A stretch of DNA of 64,000 nucleotides from Chromohalobacter nigrandesensis (GTDB taxonomy: Bacteria; Pseudomonadota; Gammaproteobacteria; Pseudomonadales; Halomonadaceae). The notes beneath the pieces were generated by a model. It searched no databases and had not been told where the DNA came from. It saw only the letters and a program-made list of their open reading frames with translations. Of this stretch, positions 37,391-46,519 are shown piece after piece. The stretch's first letter is position 1. Every line of letters starts with the position of its first letter. The stretch is from assembly GCF_023061285.1 (NCBI RefSeq), contig NZ_JAKGAM010000005.1, positions 62,001 through 126,000 of the forward strand, read 5' to 3'. Made by a program: the position numbers and the translations under genes.

Positions 37391-38617
37391 CTAGAACTGG
37401 AAGATGGCGCTCGCCTGTAGTCGGCTGGCATCGTCGGAGTTGCCGTTGATTTGCTCGACATCGGCGTTTTGATACTCGAGACCCACTGCCAGACGTTGGG
37501 TGACATCCCAGATCACGTTGGCGAAGGTGTAGTCGATGGTCTCGAACTGGGCACTATAGCTATCGGGAAGGTCTTGATCGAGACGCGAGAAGCCGATGGA
37601 GCTGAACCAGTCGTCGGTCCAGTTATGGTTGAGAGAAATGCCGAAGGCGCGCGTCTCGACGGCCTCGAGTTCGTTATTGTCGTTGACATAGACATCGGGC
37701 GCGTTGCGGTGTCCGGTATTGCCAGGGTTGCCCATGTAGTTACCGATACCTTCGCCGTAGGTTGCACTACCATGCAGGCTGGTCATCGGCGTAAAGGGCA
37801 GGTTGAACTGCGCTTGCACCCCATAACCAGTGGTTTCGTCATCCACGGTATTGGTGATGTTGTTGGTGGAGAGCTTGCGTGCGACACCGGAAAGAGCGAA
37901 CAGGCGTTTGTATTCGTAGCGCACCGTCAAGTCAGGGAGCTGGCTCTCGCCATCGGCAACGCCTGCGTCGTCACGTGCGATAACCGTATCCGGGTCCTCC
38001 ACGGAGAACGACAGGTTGCCCGCACCAAGTGGCTGGGTATAGCGCAACTGGGCCTGGCGCTCGAAGGCATAACCTTTAGGATCGCCCAGCGCCAGGGTGC
38101 GCGTACCGCCCACGAAACTCATGAAGTTCGTCCAGGTGCGGCCCGCCAAAAAGCCATTGAGTTCGCCATAGGCATGGCGCAGGTTGAATTTGCCGTCCGG
38201 GATGAAATGCCCTTCGAAATAGGTCGTTAATCGGCCATAGTCGGTCATGGTATGCGTACGGAAGTTAAGACGCGACTCATAGGCGGTGAAGTCGCTGCGT
38301 CCATCGGTACGATTCGATGGATCCATGACCGCATAAGGGTCGGTAGCCTTACCAAGGTCATAGTCGAAATCGTAAAGCATATCGAGCTTGACATAACCAC
38401 CGAAGGCGATATCGGTTTCGGTGCCTGGGATGTTGATGGTCGAGCGATGGTTCCACGGAGGACCGACGCGGCTTGGGTCGCCGGTGACCACGGGTTGGCC
38501 CGCTTCCACGACGTCGAAGGCATAGGCGGGAGCCGTCGCCACGCCAGCTATGCCTGAAACGAGTGACACGCAGAGCGCGAGTTTTGTCATCTTGAATGTT
38601 GTTATATCGGATCGCAT
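37391..38617 (-). CDS. DcaP-like outer-membrane porin
   Basis: This 408-residue porin is predicted to admit dicarboxylates or aromatic acids across the outer membrane. A signal peptide ends near TAPAYA, beta-strand-rich sequence follows (FGGYVKLDMLYDFDYDLG, DFTAYESRLNFRTHT, LRHAYGELNGFLAGRTWTNFM) and the chain ends in the terminal Phe pattern SAIFQF. The DcaP family of Acinetobacter belongs to dicarboxylate/aromatic uptake clusters. ATG 38590 is an alternative start giving a more typical signal peptide. A PcaR-like site 230 bases upstream links it to the protocatechuate regulon. Confidence 0.82.
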   Translation of the reverse strand: MRSDITTFKMTKLALCVSLVSGIAGVATAPAYAFDVVEAGQPVVTGDPSRVGPPWNHRSTINIPGTETDIAFGGYVKLDMLYDFDYDLGKATDPYAVMDPSNRTDGRSDFTAYESRLNFRTHTMTDYGRLTTYFEGHFIPDGKFNLRHAYGELNGFLAGRTWTNFMSFVGGTRTLALGDPKGYAFERQAQLRYTQPLGAGNLSFSVEDPDTVIARDDAGVADGESQLPDLTVRYEYKRLFALSGVARKLSTNNITNTVDDETTGYGVQAQFNLPFTPMTSLHGSATYGEGIGNYMGNPGNTGHRNAPDVYVNDNNELEAVETRAFGISLNHNWTDDWFSSIGFSRLDQDLPDSYSAQFETIDYTFANVIWDVTQRLAVGLEYQNADVEQINGNSDDASRLQASAIFQF

Positions 38618-38846
38618 TGGTGAGCTGCCCTTTTTAGGAAGTTATCGAGCTTGGTGCGCATGAATGAGTATGCGTTTCTGAGTCGACGGGAAAATTAATT
38701 TTTCACCGTCTCCCTATGCTTTTTTCTGATGAAGCGAGGTCGTACCTCTTTCGTCTATCCCCATGAACTCAGGAGGAAGCCACGCGTATGGAGCGAAGGA
38801 TTGGCTGTACATTTTGTTCTCCGGCTAATTTTTTATTGCCTGTTAT

Positions 38847-38870
38847 GTTCGCAATACGAACCTTGATTCG
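38847..38870. promoter_or_regulatory. PcaR/PcaU-type operator upstream of the porin gene
   Basis: The array GTTCG-N5-CGAAC-N4-ATTCG has two inverted and one direct copy of the half-site, the architecture known for PcaU-type IclR regulators. It lies 230 bases upstream of the porin start. The 394-base gap around it holds otherwise only the terminator of the IclR gene. Confidence 0.68.
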
Positions 38871-38890
38871 TCTTGCGTACATAGAAGCTG

Positions 38891-38925
38891 AAAAAAAACG
38901 CCCTTCCTGTCAATGAGGAAGGGCG
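38891..38925 (-). terminator. Rho-independent terminator of the IclR regulator gene
   Basis: On the minus strand a perfect 10-bp stem (CGCCCTTCCT / AGGAAGGGCG) with a seven-base loop is followed by eight T residues, 87 bases beyond the regulator stop. Confidence 0.9.
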
Positions 38926-39011
38926 CGGTAAGTTATGAAGCTGATATAACGCTTTGTATTAAAGTGGTTTTTACGTTCTTATACTTTGGTTGTGACGCAT
39001 GTTTTTTGCGA

Positions 39012-39797
39012 TTAAATTAACGTTTCTTTTATTTCTAATGCCTTTTCTTTCAAGCAGGGTAGGATATTTTCCTCAAGCCTTTCGAGAGGCACGCGAGCGG
39101 AGTTCGTCGACACGTTCATCGCGCCGATAAGACGTCCTCCCCCGCTGAATATGGGCACGGCGAGTGAGCGAAGCCCCGAGTCGAGCTCCTGGTCGACGAT
39201 ACAATAGCCTTGCTCTCGAGCTTTGATGATCTCGGCTTCAAGCGTTTCAAGGTCGGTAATGCTGTGCGCAGTATGTGCGACGAGCTCGCTTTCTTGCAGG
39301 ATGCGGTGGCGCTCTTCATCCGGCAATGTGCCCAGTAAAATGCGTCCCATTGAGGTGTAGGCGGTGGGTAGCCGAGTGCCTACCGCAAGCGTGATGGCCA
39401 TCAGCCGATGCTTGGCTGCGGAGCGCGCCACGTAGATGACATCCTTGCCGTCGAGCACACCTAGAGACGAGGATTCGCCGGTCTCCTGCGTGATGTCTTC
39501 CAGATACTTCTGGATGGCGTTGTGGTAGTTGTTCGCCGACAGGAAGGCGTAACCCAGTTGTAGAGCCTTGGGTGAAAGTTCGAAATAACGCTCCTGCTTA
39601 CGCACGTATCCCAAGGCATGCAAGGTCAGCAGGAAACGCCTGGCCTTGGCGCGGTTCATGTGGGTTTTCGTGGCGACCTCGCTGAGTGTCATGCGAGGGT
39701 TGGCCTGATCGAATGCCATGATGACTTCCAGGCCGCTTGCCAGTGCGGTAACGAAATCCCTGTCGTCGGGCGTGAGCGCTCCGTCTTGTGATGCCAT
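39012..39797 (-). CDS. pcaR: IclR-family regulator of protocatechuate genes (PcaR-like)
   Basis: This 261-residue protein has an N-terminal winged helix-turn-helix (MTLSEVATKTHMNRAKARRFLLTLHALGYVRKQERYFELSPKALQLGYAFL) and a C-terminal IclR effector domain with GSSSLGVLDGKDVIYVARS-like and RSLAVPIFSGGGRLIGAMNVS segments. It matches the PcaR/PcaU/PobR branch. It is divergent from pcaB, and PcaR-like sites lie before pcaB, before pcaI and before the porin gene. The effector is probably beta-ketoadipate or protocatechuate (family knowledge). Confidence 0.87.
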   Translation of the reverse strand: MASQDGALTPDDRDFVTALASGLEVIMAFDQANPRMTLSEVATKTHMNRAKARRFLLTLHALGYVRKQERYFELSPKALQLGYAFLSANNYHNAIQKYLEDITQETGESSSLGVLDGKDVIYVARSAAKHRLMAITLAVGTRLPTAYTSMGRILLGTLPDEERHRILQESELVAHTAHSITDLETLEAEIIKAREQGYCIVDQELDSGLRSLAVPIFSGGGRLIGAMNVSTNSARVPLERLEENILPCLKEKALEIKETLI

Positions 39798-39853
39798 GTG
39801 CCGTGATGCCTCGTTGTTGATTGTCAGGTATCTTGGAGCAAACCTATCATAAA

Positions 39854-39877
39854 GTTCGAAATGCGAACATTTGTTCG
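39854..39877. promoter_or_regulatory. PcaR-type operator between pcaR and pcaB
   Basis: GTTCG-N5-CGAAC-N4-GTTCG lies 25 bases upstream of the pcaB start and about 57 from the regulator start. Its first 15 bases resemble the reported Pseudomonas PcaR site GTTCGATAATCGCAC. Confidence 0.78.
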
Positions 39878-39901
39878 CCTTGATTCTGGCTGGAGACTCG
39901 C

Positions 39902-41239
39902 ATGTACGACACCCTACTTCGCCACCCCTTCATGAGCTCTGCGGGACGTTCGGCGACCCAAGCCCGCGATCTGATAGAGGCCATGGCGGTCGTCGAAATC
40001 GCTCTCGCCAGCGAACAGGAAACGCTGGGTATCCTCCCTGCCGGCGCCGCCGATGGCATCGAACGTGTTCTGCGCGCGCATGTGTTTGACCTGGAGTCGA
40101 TGGCCCAGGAGACCGTTCTGGGTGGCAATGCGGCAATTCCTTTCGTCAAGCAGGCCAAGGCGGCTCTTCCCGATGAACTCAAGGGAAGTTTTCATCGTGG
40201 TGCGACCAGCCAGGATATCCTCGATACGGCCTTGATGTTACTCCTCAAGCCGCGCCTCGAGGCATGCTTGACGCACTTGAAACATAGTCGTGAGGCGGGC
40301 TGTGTGCTCATGCGTACGCATGCACGCACCCCCATGGTGGGGCGCACGCTGATGCAACAAGCGCTGCCCATCACCTTCGGGGTCAAGGTCGCGCAATGGG
40401 CAGAGAATCTGGCCCAAGCCGAACGGCGTCTCAAAGGCGTGGCCGAGACAGGGCTCTACTTGCAATTCGGTGGTGCGGTGGGCGTTCACTCCGGATTGGG
40501 TGCGCAAGGGCTGGAGGTGATGGATCGTGTCGCCGCGCGGCTTGGGCTCGCGTCGCCGCTGCTGCCATGGCACACCAACCGCCAGCCGATCCTGGCCCTG
40601 GCCGGTGCCATCGATGCGGTGGCGGTGGGCGTCGAGAAAGTGGCGTTGGATGTCTCGTTGCTGACGCAGTCGGAAGTCGCGGAAGTCAGCGAGCCTGCCG
40701 TTGCTGGTGCCGGTGGTTCGTCGTCGATGCCCCATAAACGCAACCCGGTGATTTGCGCGCGCTTGCGGGCCGCGGCGCGCCAGATTCACGGGCAAGTGGC
40801 GACGCTCAGCCATGCTGGGGCGCAGCCGCTCGAACGGGGGTTGGGCGAATGGCATGCCGAGTGGGCGCCGATGCTGGATGCCGTGCTGCTGATGGAAGGT
40901 GCCCTGGAATCTCTGGTCGAGCTTTGGGAAGGCCTGGAAGTACACCCCGAGACGATGCGGCATAACCTGGCGCTGACCGGCGGCGCGATCATGGCCGAGC
41001 CCGCGGCCCGCTTTCTCGCCGACGCTCTAGGGGCAGACGCCGCACAGCGTATTGCCAAGGAGGCCGCCGAAACCTCGCGTCGCGAGCGACGTGATTATGC
41101 CGATGTGCTGCTGGCTGACGAGGAGGTGGCGAGGCAGGTGGATGCTCAGGATCTGCGGGCATGTGTCGATCCGGGTTTATACATTGGTAGTAGCCCGTGG
41201 CAGGTTCAGCGTGTTCTGGATGCGCTGGAAGTCATGTAA
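39902..41239 (+). CDS. pcaB: 3-carboxy-cis,cis-muconate cycloisomerase
   Basis: This 445-residue fumarase/aspartase-superfamily enzyme converts beta-carboxymuconate, the product of PcaHG, to gamma-carboxymuconolactone. The superfamily signature GSSSMPHKRNPVICARL starts near residue 277, and FHRGATSQDILDTALML near 98 is the other conserved block. GGAG precedes ATG 39902. It is followed by a strong terminator, so it forms a separate transcript from pcaIJF. Confidence 0.93.
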   Translation: MYDTLLRHPFMSSAGRSATQARDLIEAMAVVEIALASEQETLGILPAGAADGIERVLRAHVFDLESMAQETVLGGNAAIPFVKQAKAALPDELKGSFHRGATSQDILDTALMLLLKPRLEACLTHLKHSREAGCVLMRTHARTPMVGRTLMQQALPITFGVKVAQWAENLAQAERRLKGVAETGLYLQFGGAVGVHSGLGAQGLEVMDRVAARLGLASPLLPWHTNRQPILALAGAIDAVAVGVEKVALDVSLLTQSEVAEVSEPAVAGAGGSSSMPHKRNPVICARLRAAARQIHGQVATLSHAGAQPLERGLGEWHAEWAPMLDAVLLMEGALESLVELWEGLEVHPETMRHNLALTGGAIMAEPAARFLADALGADAAQRIAKEAAETSRRERRDYADVLLADEEVARQVDAQDLRACVDPGLYIGSSPWQVQRVLDALEVM

Positions 41240-41276
41240 CTCTCTATATTTAAAGCATTAGTTGTTTTTCTACCGC

Positions 41277-41304
41277 AAGGGCAACGTGGAGGCGTTGCCC
41301 TTTT
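41277..41304 (+). terminator. Rho-independent terminator between pcaB and pcaI
   Basis: A perfect 10-bp stem (AAGGGCAACG / CGTTGCCCTT) with a six-base loop is followed by a T-rich tail, 38 bases beyond the pcaB stop. Confidence 0.85.
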
Positions 41305-41340
41305 GTGTGTTTGACCGGCCGTCGCAATCCCGATAATTTT

Positions 41341-41374
41341 GTTCGTATCACAAACCAGTGTTCACCAAGCGAAC
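41341..41374. promoter_or_regulatory. PcaR-type operator upstream of pcaI
   Basis: GTTCG-N5-CAAAC-N4-GTTCA, followed by N5-CGAAC, repeats the architecture of the sites at 38847 and 39854. It ends 19 bases before the pcaI start codon. Confidence 0.7.
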
Positions 41375-41393
41375 AAATTGCGAGGCAATCCGC

Positions 41394-42212
41394 ATGGCCG
41401 AATTTCTTAGCCTCCATGACGCCGTGGCGCGCTATGTCGAAGATGGCGCCACCGTGGCCATGGAAGGCTTCACCCACCTGATTCCCTTTGCCGCTGGGCA
41501 CGAGATCATTCGCCAGGGCAAGCGTGACCTGACGCTGATCCGCATGACGCCGGACTTGGTCTACGATCAATTGATCGGTGCCGGTTGTGCCAAGAAACTG
41601 ATTTTCTCTTGGGGCGGTAACCCCGGCGTGGGGTCGCTGCATCGCCTGCGTGATGCGGTGGAGAAGGGCTGGCCGCACAAGGTGGAGATCTTCGAGCATA
41701 GTCATGCGGCTATGGCGTGTGCGTTCGAGGCCGGCGCGGCGGGGCTGCCGCTGGCGGTGTTGCGCGGTTACGTGGGCAGTGAGCTGCCCAGCGTCAATGA
41801 TCAGATCAAGTACATCGAGTGTCCGTTCACCGGGGAACGCCTCGCGGCGGTGCCATCGGTGCGTCCCGACGTCTCCCTGGTGCATGCGCAGAAGGCGGAT
41901 CGCAAGGGCAACGTGCTGGTGGAAGGCATCATCGGCGTGCAGAAGGAAGCGATCCTCGCCGCGGGCAAGAGCATCGTCACCGTCGAGGAAGTGGTCGATG
42001 ACCTTGAAGCCGGCCCCAATGCCTGCGTGATTCCCGGTTGGGCCATCGACGCTATTGCAGTGGCCGAGAAGGGTGCTTATCCCTCCTACGCGCATGGCTA
42101 CTATCCGCGCGACAACCGTTTCTACAAGGATTGGGATGCCATTGCTCGCGACCGCGACACCTTCCAGACATGGCTCGATGACAACGTCTATAACGCAGGA
42201 GGTCAGGCCTGA
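41394..42212 (+). CDS. pcaI: 3-oxoadipate CoA-transferase subunit A
   Basis: This 272-residue alpha subunit forms, with PcaJ, the enzyme that transfers CoA from succinyl-CoA to beta-ketoadipate. Family features include DGATVAMEGFTHLIPFAAGHEIIR, FSWGGNPGVGSLHRLRDAV and the IIGVQKEAILAAG stretch. ATG 41394 is the start, with GCGAGG upstream; earlier in-frame codons fall in the PcaR operator. The stop overlaps the pcaJ start by one base (TGATG). Confidence 0.92.
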   Translation: MAEFLSLHDAVARYVEDGATVAMEGFTHLIPFAAGHEIIRQGKRDLTLIRMTPDLVYDQLIGAGCAKKLIFSWGGNPGVGSLHRLRDAVEKGWPHKVEIFEHSHAAMACAFEAGAAGLPLAVLRGYVGSELPSVNDQIKYIECPFTGERLAAVPSVRPDVSLVHAQKADRKGNVLVEGIIGVQKEAILAAGKSIVTVEEVVDDLEAGPNACVIPGWAIDAIAVAEKGAYPSYAHGYYPRDNRFYKDWDAIARDRDTFQTWLDDNVYNAGGQA

Positions 42213-42988
42213 TGAGTAACGAATACACCTCCGCGGAAATGATGACCGTGACGGCGGCGAAAGCGCTGGAAAACGGCATGACCTGCTTCGTGGGCATCGG
42301 CTTGCCCTCCGAGGCCGCTAACCTGGCACGTCTGACGCACGCACCGGACGTGGTGCTGATCTACGAATCCGGCACCCTACAGACCAAGCCCGAGGTGTTG
42401 CCGCTGTCCATCGGCGACGGCGAGCTGTGCGAGTCGGCGTTGACCACCGTTTCGGTGCCGGAAATGTTCCGCTACTGGCTACAGGGCGGCAAGGTCGACG
42501 TGGGCTTCCTGGGGACCGCGCAGATCGACCGCTACTGCAATCTCAACACCACGCTGATCGGTGACTATCAAGCGCCCAAGGTACGTTTGCCGGGCGGCGG
42601 CGGGGCCCCGGAGATCGCCACCAGCGCCGGCGAGGTCTTCATCACGCTCAAGCACTCCAAGCGAACCTTCGTCAACGAGGTGGATTTCATCACCACGCTG
42701 GGTTTCGGTCGCGACGGCAAGACGCGTGACGGCGTGCCCAACATTGGCAAGGGCCCGACCCGGGTGATCACCGATCTGTGTGTCATGAAGCCCGATCCCG
42801 AGACCAAAGAGTTGGTGGTCGTATCGCTGCATCCCGGCGTTACGCGTGACGACGTGATCGAGGCTACCGGCTGGGAGATTCGCTTCGCCGAGCAGCTCGA
42901 GACGACACCGACGCCGGATGCACGCGAGCTGGAAGTGCTGCGGGATCTCAAGGCACGTACCGAACGTAAACACGCCGGCGAGGCGTGA
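42212..42988 (+). CDS. pcaJ: 3-oxoadipate CoA-transferase subunit B
   Basis: This 258-residue beta subunit carries the likely catalytic glutamate, Glu52 in IYESGTL, which forms the CoA thioester intermediate in family I CoA-transferases. VGIGLPSEAANLARL and LPGGGGAPEIATSA are conserved blocks. It overlaps pcaI and precedes pcaF by ten bases. Confidence 0.92.
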   Translation: MSNEYTSAEMMTVTAAKALENGMTCFVGIGLPSEAANLARLTHAPDVVLIYESGTLQTKPEVLPLSIGDGELCESALTTVSVPEMFRYWLQGGKVDVGFLGTAQIDRYCNLNTTLIGDYQAPKVRLPGGGGAPEIATSAGEVFITLKHSKRTFVNEVDFITTLGFGRDGKTRDGVPNIGKGPTRVITDLCVMKPDPETKELVVVSLHPGVTRDDVIEATGWEIRFAEQLETTPTPDARELEVLRDLKARTERKHAGEA

Positions 42989-42998
42989 GGAGAATTCG

Positions 42999-44204
42999 AT
43001 GAGCGATGTTTGGCTATGTCATCCCACGCGTTCCGCCGTGGGGCGCTTCGGTGGCGTGCTGGCCAGTGTCCGCCCCGACGACCTGGCGGCGACGATCTTC
43101 CGCGCCGTGCTGGCCCAGGCCCCGGATCTCGATCCGGCGGCCATCGATGAAGTGATCATGGGCTGCGCCAACCAGGCCGGCGAGGACAATCGCAACGTGG
43201 CGCGCATGTCGGCGTTGCTGGCCGGGCTGCCCACCAGCGTGCCCGGCACCACGATGAACCGCCTGTGCGGGTCGGGCATGGACGCCGTGGGTACGGCGTT
43301 CCGTGCCATCAAGGCAGGCGAATTCGAACTGGCCCTGGCAGGCGGTGTGGAATCCATGTCGCGCGCGCCCTTCGTGATGGGCAAGGCCGAGAGTGCCTTC
43401 GCGCGTGCTCAGGCGATCGAGGACACCACCATCGGCTGGCGCTTCGTCAATCCGCTGATGAAGAGCCACTACGGTGTCGAGTCGATGCCCGAGACCGCCG
43501 AGAACGTGGCCGAGCAGTTTCATGTTTCTCGCGAAGATCAGGATGCCTTCGCCGTGCGCTCGCAGCAGAAAACCGAGCGCGCCCAACAGTCGGGGCGTCT
43601 GGCGCGGGAAATCACGCCGGTCGAGGTGCCACGTCGCAAGCAGGATCCCCTGATCGTCGATCAGGACGAGCATCCGCGTGCCGGTACCACGCTGGAAAAG
43701 TTGGCCAAGTTGCCGACGCCGTTTCGCGAGGGCGGCAGTGTCACCGCCGGCAATGCGTCCGGCGTCAACGATGGCGCAGCGGCGATGCTGGTCGCCAGCG
43801 ATGCCGCCGTTGCGCGTCACGGGCTTACCCCCATGGCGCGCATTCTGGGCATGGCCACCGCTGGTGTGGAGCCACGGATCATGGGCATGGGCCCGGTGCC
43901 GGCCACGCGCAAGCTGCTTGAGCGTCTGGGTATCGGCATCGACGAGGTCGACATCATCGAGCTCAACGAAGCCTTCGCCGCCCAAGGGCTGGCGTGCCTG
44001 CGCGAGCTGGGCGTCGCCGACGACGACCCGCGCGTCAATCCCAACGGCGGGGCAATTGCGCTCGGCCATCCGCTGGGGATGTCCGGCGCGCGCTTGCTGC
44101 TGACCGCAGTGCATGAATTGCACGCGCAGAACAAGCGCTACGCCCTGTGCACCATGTGTGTCGGTGTGGGGCAAGGTGTGGCCACTTTGATCGAACGCGT
44201 TTGA
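42999..44204 (+). CDS. pcaF: 3-oxoadipyl-CoA thiolase
   Basis: This 401-residue thiolase splits beta-ketoadipyl-CoA into succinyl-CoA and acetyl-CoA, the last step of the pathway. The nucleophile is Cys90 in [10 protein letters not shown]; the second site residues lie in [19 protein letters not shown] and in [10 protein letters not shown] near the C-terminus. A GAGGAG site precedes ATG 42999. The length is exactly that of known PcaF enzymes. Confidence 0.94.
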   Translation: MSDVWLCHPTRSAVGRFGGVLASVRPDDLAATIFRAVLAQAPDLDPAAIDEVIMGCANQAGEDNRNVARMSALLAGLPTSVPGTTMNRLCGSGMDAVGTAFRAIKAGEFELALAGGVESMSRAPFVMGKAESAFARAQAIEDTTIGWRFVNPLMKSHYGVESMPETAENVAEQFHVSREDQDAFAVRSQQKTERAQQSGRLAREITPVEVPRRKQDPLIVDQDEHPRAGTTLEKLAKLPTPFREGGSVTAGNASGVNDGAAAMLVASDAAVARHGLTPMARILGMATAGVEPRIMGMGPVPATRKLLERLGIGIDEVDIIELNEAFAAQGLACLRELGVADDDPRVNPNGGAIALGHPLGMSGARLLLTAVHELHAQNKRYALCTMCVGVGQGVATLIERV

Positions 44205-44214
44205 GGAGAACGGC

Positions 44215-45384
44215 ATGGCTTTCTTGACGGTAGCGGAACGCACGATCGCCTATCGCGATAGCGGCGAAAACGCGTTGCCGGCGGTGCTGTTGGCACATCC
44301 GCTGGGCATGAGTCAGGACGTCTGGGAAGGCGTGGTGACGGCCCTGCGTGGGCGCTTTCGCTGCGTGACTTGGGATTTTCCCGGTCATGGCGCAAGCACT
44401 GGCCTGACAGCGTCGGTAACGCCGGACGACCTGGCCGAGGACGCCTTGGCTCTGGCCGATGCCCTGGGCCTTGCGCGCTTTCACTTCGTGGGCACGTCGG
44501 TCGGTGGCGTGGTCGGCCAGCAGTTGCTGGCCCAGTGCCCCGAGCGGCTCGTCAATGTAGTGCTCACCAATACCGGTGCGGTCATCGGCACGCCGGATAA
44601 CTGGCATGCGCGGGCGGCGCGGGTACGTCAGGAAGGCCTGGCCGCGATGGCCGACGAGATCGTGCCGCGCTGGTTTACCGAGGCGTTCGCGCAGCGTGAC
44701 ACGGCGGCGTATGCGGGTTGGAAGACCCAACTCACGCGCACCGACGCCGAAAGTTACGCGCGGCTCTGCGAAATGCTGGCCGCGACCGATTTTACCGGCC
44801 GGTTGCGTGACGTTACCGGTCCCGTGCGTCTGCTGGGCGGCCGCGAGGATCTTTCCACGCCCCCTGAGACCTTGAAAACGCTCGCTTCCCAGTTCGGCGA
44901 CGCGCGCCTCGAAGTGCTCGAGCACATCGCCCACGTGCCCAGCGTGGAAGTGCCCGAGGCGATCGCCAAGCGCCTGCGCGCCTGGTTGGGCGAGGAGCAC
45001 GCCGACGAGAACGGCGTGAGCTATGCCGCTGGACTGGACACCCGCAAGCAGGTGCTGGGCGATGAGCACGTGGCACGCGCCAGCGAAAATGCCACCACGC
45101 TCGATGCACCGTTCCAGAACATGATCACGCGTATGGCCTGGGGCGAGCTGTGGGGCAACGATGACTTGAGCCGCACCGAGCGCAGCATGATCACCCTGGC
45201 GGTACTGGCGGCGCTGGGCCGCGACGGCGAGCTGGAGCTCCACCTGAAAACCGCCCAACGCATTGGCCTCAGTGAAGCGCAACTGCGCCAGACGCTGATG
45301 CATGTGGCGATCTACGCTGGCGTGCCGGCCGCTAACCATGCCTTCTCGATGGCCAAGAAACTGGGCTGGGGCAACACCCTATAA
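44215..45384 (+). CDS. pcaL: Fused 3-oxoadipate enol-lactonase / 4-carboxymuconolactone decarboxylase (PcaD-PcaC)
   Basis: This 389-residue protein joins two consecutive enzymes. Residues 1 to about 255 are an alpha/beta-hydrolase enol-lactonase with nucleophile Ser95 in GTSVGG and an HGxx-like LAHPLGMSQDVW oxyanion region. Residues from about 265 form a carboxymuconolactone decarboxylase (AGLDTRKQVLGDEHVARA, RTERSMITLAVLAALGRDGELELHLKTA with the catalytic-region His). PcaC acts before PcaD in the pathway, so the domain order is the reverse of reaction order. Such fusions are called PcaL in actinobacteria. Confidence 0.93.
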   Translation: MAFLTVAERTIAYRDSGENALPAVLLAHPLGMSQDVWEGVVTALRGRFRCVTWDFPGHGASTGLTASVTPDDLAEDALALADALGLARFHFVGTSVGGVVGQQLLAQCPERLVNVVLTNTGAVIGTPDNWHARAARVRQEGLAAMADEIVPRWFTEAFAQRDTAAYAGWKTQLTRTDAESYARLCEMLAATDFTGRLRDVTGPVRLLGGREDLSTPPETLKTLASQFGDARLEVLEHIAHVPSVEVPEAIAKRLRAWLGEEHADENGVSYAAGLDTRKQVLGDEHVARASENATTLDAPFQNMITRMAWGELWGNDDLSRTERSMITLAVLAALGRDGELELHLKTAQRIGLSEAQLRQTLMHVAIYAGVPAANHAFSMAKKLGWGNTL

Positions 45385-45405
45385 CGAGAATCCCGCCTGG
45401 ATAAT

Positions 45406-45454
45406 GCCTTCCTCGGAAGGCGATTGAAGCGAGAGGTCCTTAGCGGACCTCTTT
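45406..45454 (+). terminator. Tandem hairpins after pcaL
   Basis: Two hairpins follow the pca operon: GCCTTCC-TC-GGAAGGC (45406-45421) and AGAGGTCC-TTAGC-GGACCTCT (45432-45452) followed by TTC. The second resembles a terminator; both lie in the leader of the next TRAP operon, so attenuation is possible. Confidence 0.55.
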
Positions 45455-45479
45455 CGAGATAATAAAAGGAATCAATGCC

Positions 45480-46502
45480 ATGAAACGTACGCTAACTTGC
45501 ATGCTCACCCTCTCCCTAACGGCGGCAGCCGTTTCGACCGCCCATGCGGAAACCACGCTGCGCATGTCGCATTTCTGGCCGGGCGCCTCGTCGATCAATA
45601 AAGATGCCTTCGAAGCCTGGGCCGCAGCAGTGGAAGAAGACTCCAATGGCTCACTGACGATCGAGAACTATCCCTCCCAGACCTTGAGTCAAGCCGATGA
45701 AACGTATGAAGCGGTTGTCAACGGCATCGCTGATATCGGGATCACTGCGCAGGGCTACACCAACGGTCGCTTTCCGCTGAGCCAGATCGTCGAACTGCCG
45801 GGCGTGGCGTCGTCGGCCCCCGAGGGCGCCTGCGTGCTGCAAACGCTCTATGACGATGGTCAGATCGCCGACGAGTACGACGATACCCACGTGCTGTTCA
45901 TGTTCACCACGGGGCCAGGGTATATCCACACTCGCGATACCGACGTGCAGAAACCCTCGGACCTCGAAGGACTGCGCATGCGTCGCCCCACGGCCGTGGC
46001 GGGCAACATCCTCAAGAACATGGGCGCCGAGCCGACCGGCATGCCGGCACCGGAAATCTATACCTCCATGCAGCGCGGTGTACTCGATGGCTTGAGCTTT
46101 CCCTGGGAAGGCATGAAGACCTTCCGTCTCAACGAGCTGACCGAGTACCACACGCAGGTACCGTTCTACACACTGATCTTCGTCGCCACGATGAGCCAGG
46201 ACAAATATGACAGCCTGTCCCCCGAGCAACAAAAGGCCATCGACGAGAACGCCGGCATGAAGTGGGCGGAAAAAGCCGGCAAAGTCTTTGCTGCCGATGA
46301 CAAGGCCGGCAAAAAGGAAGCCGAAGAAGCCGGGCACACCATCCGTGTCATCGACAATCCGCTCGAGAATTCGGAATGGGAAAAGCCGCTCAAGGCGGGC
46401 ATCGATCAGTACCTGGGTAATCTTGAGTCGCGCGGTCTCGATCAGGCGCGAGATGTCTATTACGCCGCGCTTGAAGCGCGTAAATCCTGCTCAGCCGAAT
46501 AA
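45480..46502 (+). CDS. TRAP substrate-binding protein, first of three paralogues
   Basis: This 340-residue periplasmic DctP protein has a signal peptide ending in STAHA. Mature features are LRMSHFWPGASSINKDAFEAWAAAVEEDS, GIADIGITAQGYTNGRFPLSQIVELPG and LRMRRPTAVAGNILKNMGAEPTGMPAPEIY. Two Cys residues in the mature chain, in GACVLQ and near the C-terminus (KSCSAE), are shared with the paralogues at 48395 and 52294, suggesting a disulfide. It heads the dctP-dctQ-dctM-dctP operon. Confidence 0.88.
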   Translation: MKRTLTCMLTLSLTAAAVSTAHAETTLRMSHFWPGASSINKDAFEAWAAAVEEDSNGSLTIENYPSQTLSQADETYEAVVNGIADIGITAQGYTNGRFPLSQIVELPGVASSAPEGACVLQTLYDDGQIADEYDDTHVLFMFTTGPGYIHTRDTDVQKPSDLEGLRMRRPTAVAGNILKNMGAEPTGMPAPEIYTSMQRGVLDGLSFPWEGMKTFRLNELTEYHTQVPFYTLIFVATMSQDKYDSLSPEQQKAIDENAGMKWAEKAGKVFAADDKAGKKEAEEAGHTIRVIDNPLENSEWEKPLKAGIDQYLGNLESRGLDQARDVYYAALEARKSCSAE

Positions 46503-46519
46503 GGCTAGGAGAGAACGGT

